NCBI GenBank assembly: GCA_038373865.1
Contig: JAXGGA010000088.1
Coordinates: 288,875-352,874, forward strand
Length of the DNA: 64,000 nt
Direction: 5' to 3'
Source of the DNA: Uloborus plumipes
Taxonomy: Eukaryota > Arthropoda > Arachnida > Araneae > Uloboridae
The notes under the pieces were generated by a model. It was not told the DNA's origin. It worked only from the letters and a program-made list of their open reading frames with translations, and ran no database searches. Shown in pieces: positions 55,359 to 64,000 of the stretch (its first letter is position 1; the number at the start of each line of letters is the position of its first letter). Position numbers and translations under genes: made by a program.

Positions 55359-56691
55359 GAAGGCACCTGGGCTCCCTTCGATGCGAAACTGCAATAGAAA
55401 TTTAATTTTGCCGAGAGATACTCCAAGCCAAACGAGGGATTTTTTGCATGCCGCATAATCACACGACTTGGACGCTGTCAATTTTCAGTATTTTAAAAAT
55501 CCGCTGACTTGTGCCAGGTTTGATCCTGCGCATTGTGGAGTGAGAGGCTAGCATCTTAACCACTACAAAAGATTTAGAAAATCTGAAACAATAAAATAAA
55601 AAGTTCTTTTCTAGTACTTTATGTGTGGTAACTCGTAGTTCAAAATACTTTACGATAGATTTCAGAACAACAGTGTTTCAATTTGAAACATATCATCAAA
55701 GAAAAAAACTTATGAAAGCTTATGAGAACTACTGATCGAATTCCCTATTACACATTAGAAAAATTTTCAGTGAGCACCATGTGCATTTTTATCAATGTAT
55801 ATTGTTATTCTAAGAAATAATACTTTGAACGATAATTCATTGCATTCTCTATTGTGAAATAGCTAGGTACCCCCCTTGTGAAAAAAAATATATATCCGGA
55901 TTATCACCTTTTCATTACAGTACTAGAGCATATGTTAAATGATTTGTTACATTTTCATGTACTAGATGACACTATTTTACAGCACTTTGCGGTCATCTTG
56001 GATTTGACACTAATGTTAAAAAGAACTATAACTTGAGAAAATAAGGTTCAAATTCAACAATTTTAGAACGAATTTAAAGCTATTTATGTGAGGAATATAC
56101 ATCTAGTGTTAAAAAAAACTTAAATACATATTTTTTATTATATTTTTACACTGAAATTTCAAAAAGTCCTCTTCGAAATTTATCGGCTGCAAAAAAAAAA
56201 AAAAATTTATCATCTTTTTTTTTTTTTCTGCAATTTGGTTAGACCCTCACTAATCAGTATATGTGTCCTTCAATTATTAAAAAAAAACAGAAAGGAAGTA
56301 CTTCTTAACAACTAGAAACATTTTTTTTTAAACCTGAGGATGTCAAGTTATAAAAATCCTAGTTGTGCGGGACTATACCAAAAAAAAAAAAAATTCTAAA
56401 AAATAAAGTTTTCATTTTTTTTTTTCAGTTGCGGAATTTAAGAGGGGGGGGGGCAGGGTGATCGGGCCAGTCCCAAAATTATAAAAAATAATTTTACTAC
56501 ATATTTAATATTTAATTGCTTTTTAATTTCTCCATAACATAAGTAAAAAAAAAATTAACTATGTCTTTAAAAAAAAAAGCTCAAACACAGCATATTTGAA
56601 TAACATCTAACCCAAAGATCAGAAGTGAGGAAGCCGAGGCCGTATGCGGCCTCCATAGGCTGCTTATTAATTAATGTTTAACTATTGATAT
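55359..56691. other. Intergenic DNA; possible SINE head fragment at 55495-55565 (minus)
   Basis: On the minus strand GTAGTGGTTAAGATGCTAGC is followed about 25 bp later by GGATCAAACC, resembling degenerate box A and box B of a tRNA-derived SINE; no body or tail was recognised. The rest is AT-rich with poly-A/T tracts. Confidence 0.35.
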
Positions 56692-56699
56692 TGTGCACA

Positions 56700-57228
56700 C
56701 AGGGGCGGCAAATAAGGGGTTCGGTCGCACCCCAAATGTTTTTTGCAGAATGTTAAAAGCAGGTAAATTCAATTTATGTATATCACAAATCAATTATCAC
56801 GTGCAAAAGGAACTAAAAAGCTTGTCAATTTCCAACAAAAACTGATAAAACTCATCCGTAAACATATTATCATGATTATTTCTAATAAGAGAGGAATCTG
56901 AAAAAAAAAAAAAAAAAAAAAATGCTCTGAAACAAGTGTAACGGGACAAGAAATGATTTCTAACATTAGCTGTTTGGGAAATAGCACAAGACACTGGAAA
57001 TCGATGCATCTTCTTGACTCCAAACATTAAAGATTAAAACTTGACTAAAAGTTAAAAACTAATTTTTAATCAAGACATTTTATGTAACAACTCCATTTTT
57101 TCGAAAAACAAACCTAGTTTAAAACATCATTCTTTTAACCAATATGTATTTTTTTTTTTTCAATTCTGAGGTACTTTATATTTTAGAAACTCGCCCCCCT
57201 CAAACGAAATATTGAAATGCCGCCCCTG
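56700..57228. mobile_element. hAT-type MITE with CAGGGGCGGC ends
   Basis: Inverted ends CAGGGGCGGC are flanked by TGTGCACA and TATGCACA (7 of 8 identical), a slightly decayed hAT target duplication. The 529-bp interior is non-coding with a 22-base A run at 56901. Confidence 0.85.
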
Positions 57229-57236
57229 TATGCACA

Positions 57237-57653
57237 CCAGAAAGTCAATTTAAAAATTGTGACACATAAAGTAGCTCAAACCAAGGCTGTATCCAAAATT
57301 TTTCTTTTGTTTGGTACCCGGTTTCGCACATTGCCTAAACACACACACTAAATGTTTATAAAATGAATAAAAAATGAAAAACCTTGTTTTTTTCCCTCAA
57401 TGCTTGAATGAAATATAATAAAAATATTTCTGCCTCCTTAATTGTATTTGAAGATGTATTAAATATTTAGTTGCTTATAAATAAGTTAATTAATGATTAA
57501 TCTCATAATAAATTATTGCCCTTGCGTAAAGACAGAGCTATTTTTATTGTAGCTTGTGTTGAATAATTAATAAACAATTTACTTTTTATTAACTTTTTTT
57601 TTTTTTTTTTTGAAATTATTACTATTTCTGTGCAGTGCAATAAATATGCAAAG
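57237..57653. other. Intergenic DNA, nothing recognised
   Basis: AT-rich with a poly-T tract; no supported feature. Confidence 0.45.
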
Positions 57654-57655
57654 TA

Positions 57656-59089
57656 CACTGGCAGAAAAAAAAAATCCCAACAACAAGAAAGACTTGAGCT
57701 AGATAAACGAAATTTGGTAGGCGTGTTTATACAACTGAAAGATGACATCGATTGAAATTTCGTGCTCCGCGCAAAATTGTGGCGCAGCTGGTGTCACTCG
57801 GAACATGCAAATAAGGCTTGTTTCAAAAGCGTGTTACAAAGCTCTTGAGTATTATTTTTCCGTAAAATTTAATGCATTGCGTTCATGTTAGTCAGGAATG
57901 TCTTTAAGAAGACGAAGAAGCCATTACAAACAGCTCACCGAGTTTGAACGAGGTCGTACAATTTGGCTACGAGAAGGTGGATTTCCATTTCGCGGTATTA
58001 CAGAAAGACTTGGTCGGAACGTTTCCACCGTGCATGATTATTGGAAGCTATGGTCAAGGGATGGTACTACCTCAAGGAGATCCAGTTCCGAGCTGCCACG
58101 TGGCACGACTGAGAAGGAAGATTGCCGAATCCTGCGTACGGCTGTGGCACATCGTACTGCACCTGCGGCTGACATTCGAGCTGCAGTTGGTTCCTTCGTG
58201 ACTCAAAGAACGGTAAGAAATTGCTTACTTCAAAAACAGCTCCGAGCCAAGTAGCCTGTAGCCGGTATTTCATTAACTGTAAACCATTGCCGTTTGCGAC
58301 TGTTGAGGTGTTGAGGTCAAGACAGAGCTCATCGGAGGTCGGAGTGGAGATTTGTTGTAATCTCTGATGAAAACAGATTCTGCTTTGGTGCCAGTGATGG
58401 TCATATGTTGGTCAGAAGGAGGCCAGAGGACCGCCTGCATCCAAGCTGTCTGCGGCCTAAACACACGGGACCTACACCTGGAGTCAATTTGGTCTCTGGA
58501 GCAATTTCGTATGACAGCAGGAGCACTCTTGTGGTAATCCCAAACACACTGACTGCAAATTTTTCGTCAGTTTGGTAATTCAACCTATAGTACAGCCCTT
58601 TATGAGTAGCAATCAAGGGGGAGTTTTCCAACAGGATAACGCTCGCCCTCACATCGCTGCTGTAACGCAATGTGCTCTACAGAGTGTTGACATGTTGGCA
58701 TGACCTGCAAGATTACCAGATCTGTCTCCAATTGATCACATATGGGATATCATTGGACGGCAACTCCAGTATCATCCACAGTCAGCAATGACTGTAATAG
58801 TATTGACACAACAAGTGCAACAAGCATGGTACTCCATACCACAAAATGACATTCGGCACCTGTATGACACAAGGCATGCACGCTTGCAGGCTAGCCTTCA
58901 AAATTCTGGAGGTTACACCAGCTCTTAAACTAACATAATTTCACATTTGCACAGCATTTTCTTGAGCTTAAATTAGCCAGTGATCTTGTACATTTAATCA
59001 ATTAAACATGTTAACTAGATATTACATTACCCAAATTTCATTAGTCTACAGTAATTTTTTCTTGGTGTTGGGATTTTTTTCTGCCAGTG
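57656..59089 (+). mobile_element. Tc1-like transposon, full length but decayed
   Basis: Inverted ends CACTGGCAGAAAAAAAAAAT then CCCAACA are flanked by TA. 1434 bp. The transposase reading on the plus strand has several stops and frameshifts. Confidence 0.94.
57898..58928 (+). pseudogene. Tc1-like transposase, decayed
   Basis: It starts MSLRRRRSHYKQLTEFERGR with the first helix-turn-helix (FPFRGITERLGRNVSTVHDY) and second (FVTQRTVRNCLLQKQLRA), then a stop at 58252-58254. Downstream pieces in other frames give VISDENRFCFG (Asp), FQQDNARPHIAA (second Asp) and LSPIDHIWDIIG, where the usual catalytic Glu of PIExxWD reads Asp, and the end QNSGGYTSS. Several frame changes separate the blocks, and the third catalytic position is altered. 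Not functional. Confidence 0.9.
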
Positions 59090-59091
59090 TA

Positions 59092-59863
59092 TATTATACG
59101 CAAGTTGATGTTATAGGCTTTTCAACGTATGCGGTCTCCTTCATGGTTGTACCAAAGATACTCTAAAAGGGAAAGATTGGACACTCTGCAACCAGCGATG
59201 AAAACAACTGCAAAGGAAAGTGAAAGATGGTACTGCAAAAAACTTTCATTCACAGCTGAGCAGGTTAAATTGAACGCCAAGATAAAATTCTAGTTTCTTG
59301 GAATTGGCGTCAGGGTTGCCAAGCTTTTTCCTCAGAATTCCAAGAAAAAGATAACCTAGGTTGAGGCATCAAGCAAAACGGGGTGGGGGGGGGGGATACT
59401 TTTTTTCCACCCAATGTCAAATCGCCAAATGTGACCGCAGCTCTCTCCCCACAGTCCGAGAGATTTTATGGTCCAGGCATTGCGATAAAAGGGGAGATTA
59501 CCTTAGACCATTAAGACATAGACAAGCCATTCCATTCAGCCGCTATTGTATGCTCTGAAGCAGGGATAAGGGTGACAGGTTTGACGGGAAGGGGAGAACA
59601 TGAAAGAAATTTGCCGTCTTGTACCACGTGGTTGAGCCTTTTGGATCCCCCCCCCCCTTTTTTTTGTCCTAATATTTTAATTATAACAATTATCACCATC
59701 AAGCTTACTCATCTCACATTTTTTTTTTTTTCCGTTTTTTAAGAGGTTTTTTTGTCATCCCGGAACAAGTAAATGCATTTTTTATTGTTCTTTTAGTGCT
59801 TTAAACTTGTATTTTAAAATTATTGTTGTAGTACAAAGGTAACTTCTTGTTGCTTTATTCTTT
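59092..59863. other. Intergenic DNA with G and C homopolymer tracts
   Basis: Poly-G at 59384 and poly-C at 59648 are notable in AT-rich DNA; no gene or repeat ends recognised. Confidence 0.45.
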
Positions 59864-60835
59864 AACTAGCTGTACCATCACGGCTTTGCTCGTGCAATAA
59901 AGTTTTTAAAAAAAGAAGAGCCATGTGAGCGCATGTAAATTTCCCATTCGTCTCCAAAAGTAAAAGAATGATTTTGTTTCGTTAATTAAAATATACACAC
60001 ACAATCTTACCTACATTCCAAGTATATTCTATGAAGCAGTGAGAAAATCCAGTGACGACAACTATCAGTCAGAACTTCATTTACCAAAAAGAGATCCATT
60101 CCATCTCATTAAAATATGCTTAAAATCATTCGAAACCACCAAATCGAAGTCTTTTAAAGTAAAATACACAGAAAATGATCACTTGCAACATCCATTCCGA
60201 AAGAAATTGACGATTAAAAATACAATAAAAGGATAAAAGTTTTACTAAAATATAAAGCAATCAAAGCCAGTAAAATTTTATTGTCGTAAAAGCAGAGAAA
60301 AAAAGAGGGAAGATTGGAACTCATTTTAAAATTCCTATACTAATATCAATTACAAGTATATTTAATTGTTAACAAATAGAAACTGACAACAAATAAACAT
60401 TTTAAAGGAGTTGGTTTTCTTTCTTTGCCGTCAAACAATGACATCGGTTTTCAATCGTGTTAATTTAAGGCTGAGCCACATTTGGTGAAAAAAACTTTAT
60501 ATTTCGAGTTCTGTATGATATGAAAGTTCCAAACACATTCTATCATCAGCAGGTTTTTTTTTTTTTCTTTTCTTTTTTTTTCCTTCTTTTGGTACTATTC
60601 TTCTAAATTTTCAAGTATGTTTTCATTTCAAAAATCGATAAAAATAGTTTTAAAGTTTTTAATTAATTTCTCTCAATACTTATTTTTTTTTTTTTCAAAA
60701 TCGGTCCATCAGTTTAATTGCTAGAGTGCCACACACAGATACACAGATACAGAGATCGACAGATACACAGCTCGTCAGACACGCGAAACTTATAACCACC
60801 TTTCTTGTTGCGTCGGGGGTTAAAAACAATGGAGT
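59864..60835. repeat. Interspersed repeat of a common arthropod type
   Basis: It opens AACTAGCTGTACCATCACGG then CTTTGCTCGTGC, and closes with runs of GATACACAGATACA followed by ACACGCGAAACTTATAACC, CACCTTTCTTG and CGTCGGGGGTTAAAAA. This opening (CTAGCTGTACC...GGCTTTGC) and closing are familiar from many invertebrate genomes. I do not assign a class. Boundaries are approximate. Confidence 0.45.
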
Positions 60836-62475
60836 TTCTCAGATACATTAAAGAGCAGCCATTTTGAATGTCCGCCATTACTGAAATATGGGAATCTGGA
60901 GTGTAATATAATGTAATATGCTAGAATGCTACGCTATTAACATTGTGAATAACGAAACAAAGAAGCACATAATATGTATTCAGAGGCCGTAATTTCGAAC
61001 GTCTGCCATTACTGAAATATTCGAAATCTCAGATGGCCGCGTATCCAGAATTGCTCGTTAATATATATAGTATGTCCATCCCAAGTTATATGCTTCTATC
61101 ATTAAAGGCTTAATTCCATTAATTTTTGTCATGTATCTGCTGCACTATAATGTATTTCAAGTTGTTTTTGCTTAATTTTGTCCGGGAGGGAAAAAATGGA
61201 GTATTAAAAAAGAAAAAAAAAATTAAAAGGGAGAGAATTAAGTATCCCTTGCATGTATGAACATCTCCAAAAAAATTTATTTTCTATACACCATAAACAC
61301 GTAAACAACATTTCACGCTCTACACCGACAATCGTCAAAAGCGAAGTGTCTCCTTGTATGTATGTATTCAACTCTTATTGTCCCGTAATTGCTGTTGTAG
61401 TAGAGGGGCTATGGTCCAAAATATAGCCGGAAACTGCATTTTGTGATAAAAGCATGAAAGTTGGTGTGTATGTAGACAATGTATTTATAAACATTTTTAG
61501 AAGGGGAGCCATTCCAAAATCCCCACCCAAACCCCTCCGGCGGCCATTTTTGGTCAAAAAGTCCGAAATTGCTTTTCTTATTTCTTTTTCAAACAACACC
61601 TTTTTTATCATCTTATTAGAGTTCAATTATGTTAAACAAAGATTAGAAAACCGTCAAAATAGCTTAAAACCGATTAATTTTAATAGTACTCATTAAAAAT
61701 TCGTTTTTTTCTAAAAAACTGAAATTGATCAAAATCTTCCAAATTGTTTTCAGGGGCCGGTTTAAGGGTGTCCAACTATGTATCTGAAAGCACTATATTA
61801 AAGAAAAACAATTTAGTTGCATTAAAATCCCAGCAATCCGAACCCCAAAAATCCGAAACTTTGGAAAACCCGAGCATATTTTTTAAAACTTACTCATAAA
61901 AATGTATTGCAAAACTGAAAATAAAAACAGAAATTAAAAATCATAAGCAAAACTAGTACTTTTTCAAAACTTAAAAAAAACCGTTTGAATTGTTCCTTAA
62001 GAATGAATATTTATCTTTGATTAATTAAAATAAAACCAGTTTTTCTTTATGGACGAAAAAAGTAATAAAAAAAACTTCAAACATTTTGAAAAAAAAATAC
62101 GCAATGTCATGGAAATTTCACTCACATTCAGCAGGATTATAAGTTACGCTTGCACCTATAAAATAGGGGGGAGGGGAGGCACGATCATATTTTTATACAA
62201 CTGCGAAATTCTAAAGAAAAAGCTTTAAAACAAATTTTCAAGTTTTTTTCTCATTAAACGATTTGAGGAGTTTGTTCTCTATAAAAGATGAGAAGAAAGA
62301 AAAAAAAAATGCTGTAATAAAAAGTTTAGTGCTGTGTTAATTAAGCAACTTCTCTACTACTTATCATATTGTGGCTGTTATTGAAAAGTAAACCCTTTAT
62401 AACAAAAGAACAACAGAATTTCAATATAAATCTGAGCAAGCAATTATATACAATGAGTATGTGTAAATGGCTATA
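60836..62475. other. Intergenic DNA, nothing assigned
   Basis: A stretch near 61350-61580 with CGGCGGCCATTTTTGGTC has an unusual composition but no recognised identity. No exon supported. Confidence 0.4.
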
Positions 62476-63600
62476 GGGTCATTCATGAAAAGTGAAACCA
62501 TTTGGTCAAAAAATTCATATTGAAGTTTATGTTGGCTATGTTATACATCATTTTAAAGCTTAAGATGTATATTTTAAGAATCCTGCATTGGTTTTTTGGT
62601 GAGAGTTAGAATAATACTTGTTTTCTTAGTTGGAAGTACTAGATATTCACGAACTTGTAAAAATCAGAAAAAAGAACACATTTTCAAATGCATATTTCTC
62701 ATCGAAAAATAAAAACAAAAATAACTACTTGTAGCACAATTTTAACTACTAAGACGGTACTATAATAATATGCATTCATTAATTTCTTTTGAATTGATCT
62801 AAATGGTGTAGTTGAAGTTTGAAAAAAAGAAGTTTGATGTTACGTCTGTAACCAAAAAAGGAAGCAAAAGTTGTCATTACGTCCTAAAAAATCAAAATTA
62901 AAAAAAACCCTTAATGGTCCTTTTGGCAAATTCTTAGAGTAATTGCTCACCATAGTTAAAAATATTGCAACTGATTTAGTTTTTAAATTAATGCTGTTAC
63001 AGACGTAACATTCCGGACATAACAAATGGCTCTATGTTACGTCCGTAGCAAAAGTAAATTTCCAATTAAATAGGTAAAAAGCACAGGATGAGCAATACAT
63101 GTATATAGCATAATATGGTACGAGTACTAAAGTTTCTCGGTATTCTGATTTTGAAATTTTTAATTATGTCGGCATGTAATTGAAATTTATTTCTTAAGAT
63201 TAATAAAATACACATATGGTATAACTGATTATAATTTATACCTCAACTGGCATTTTTTTTGCTACGTTACATGGAAGGGAGCTGTGGATGGAGTTGGGGT
63301 ATGGTCAGGCACCAGGTGTGGCAGAGAGTAAGATCTAGAACAGCATTTGTCAACGACGCTCTTTCCTTTTTTCAGTGTGCAAACTCCATTGCAGAAAAAG
63401 TTAAAATTATTTATATGCCCCAGGAAAATGTTTTAAAGCTGACGCCAAATTGGAAGAACGGTGGGCTAACATCGCGAATTTGCCAAAAGCCCGCGAAATG
63501 CATTGTTTTCGAACAGAATACGAAAATGCCGTTCGAATTTCGAGAACGTCGGACGAAAAAAGGACACATTTTTTCATTCAAAAAAAATTATCAAAATTGA
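62476..63600. other. Possible unclassified transposon with TTACGTCxGTAAC motifs
   Basis: GGGTCATTCATGAAAAGTGA after TA at 62475 resembles a transposon end. GTTACGTCTGTAAC or close forms occur at 62839, 62998 (inverted) and 63034, with CTACGTTACATGG at 63262, similar to the motif clusters of other elements here. A GC-richer stretch (63255-63600) has readings such as LEERWANIANLPKAREMHCF and, in another frame, a 113-codon open stretch. No matching right end occurs before the window ends. Confidence 0.3.
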
Positions 63601-64000
63601 CCAACTGTCACCAAGAAGGTTAAATTTTAGTTTGGTACTAGTATTCTGCTATATCATCCAGCATTTTCAAATTTTTTAAGTTCTCTCTAAGACCAATCAC
63701 TGATTCCAGGGAGGAATTTACTTTTTCCGATTTTTTTATGTAGCAGCCCCATTATGCATTAATTTTAAGAATACAAATAAATAAATTTGTGTGAAGGCCC
63801 TTCTAAACTTTTCTTGTGTCAATCTTTCTTGGAAATAATTGTCTTAAGATGCATTAATTCATTGTTACATATTGACATATCGGCATATGCTCTCAACTTC
63901 CCCCAGAACTTACCCAAATTTTCTAAAACTGTTACAGTATAACTTAAAATATTCAAATAATGTGTTAATTAATGCTACTAGTATTGTTTTAGCACAAAAA
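63601..64000. other. Window end, nothing recognised
   Basis: AT-rich DNA without a supported feature. Confidence 0.4.

Overview
The window is nuclear DNA of an AT-rich, transposon-rich animal genome. Its one recognisable host gene is on the + strand: troponin I, the inhibitory subunit of the striated-muscle thin filament (orthologue of insect wupA). Its exons run from a likely start-codon exon at about 25.27 kb to a stop codon at 51.98 kb. Protein similarity, small exons with canonical splice sites and large introns point to an arthropod. A chelicerate such as a spider would fit, but the sequence alone does not prove this.

Layout. 0-25 kb is upstream of the start-codon exon: no host coding exon was found, only transposon relics and AT-rich filler. 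These include a TA-flanked element (156-1841), a MITE (4136-4452), an internally deleted Tc1 (6440-7263), a hAT MITE with perfect 8-bp target duplication (8237-8636), a large AAT/ATT microsatellite, a pogo-like element (11931-14096) sitting inside a second copy of the 4.1-kb MITE, a three-element nest (15030-21460) and a small foldback (22025-22435).

25-52 kb is the troponin I gene. Seven well-supported coding exons lie at 34296, 37575, 39925, 40106, 40593, 42956 and 51948; their reading phases agree at every junction. The start-codon exon (25266-25295) ends in a phase that does not match the 34296 exon, so at least one small N-terminal exon is missing from this annotation. Introns hold a piggyBac-like MITE (TTAA), three long foldback elements, tRNA-derived SINEs, a LINE fragment and a Tc1 end. 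The 8.9-kb last intron has a TA microsatellite that took up a Tc1, a hAT and a mariner side by side; the hAT in turn carries a second Tc1 with a fully open 348-codon transposase.

52-64 kb is downstream. It holds a nearly intact BED-finger hAT (52663-55350, perfect 8-bp duplication, one frameshift), a hAT MITE (56700-57228), a decayed Tc1 (57656-59089), a common interspersed repeat, and an unexplained GC-richer stretch near 63.3-63.6 kb.

There is no prokaryote-style operon, CRISPR array, rRNA or free-standing tRNA gene. tRNA-like box A/B sequences occur only as SINE heads. Apart from muscle regulation by troponin I, all recognisable coding content is transposase or retroelement sequence, mostly broken.
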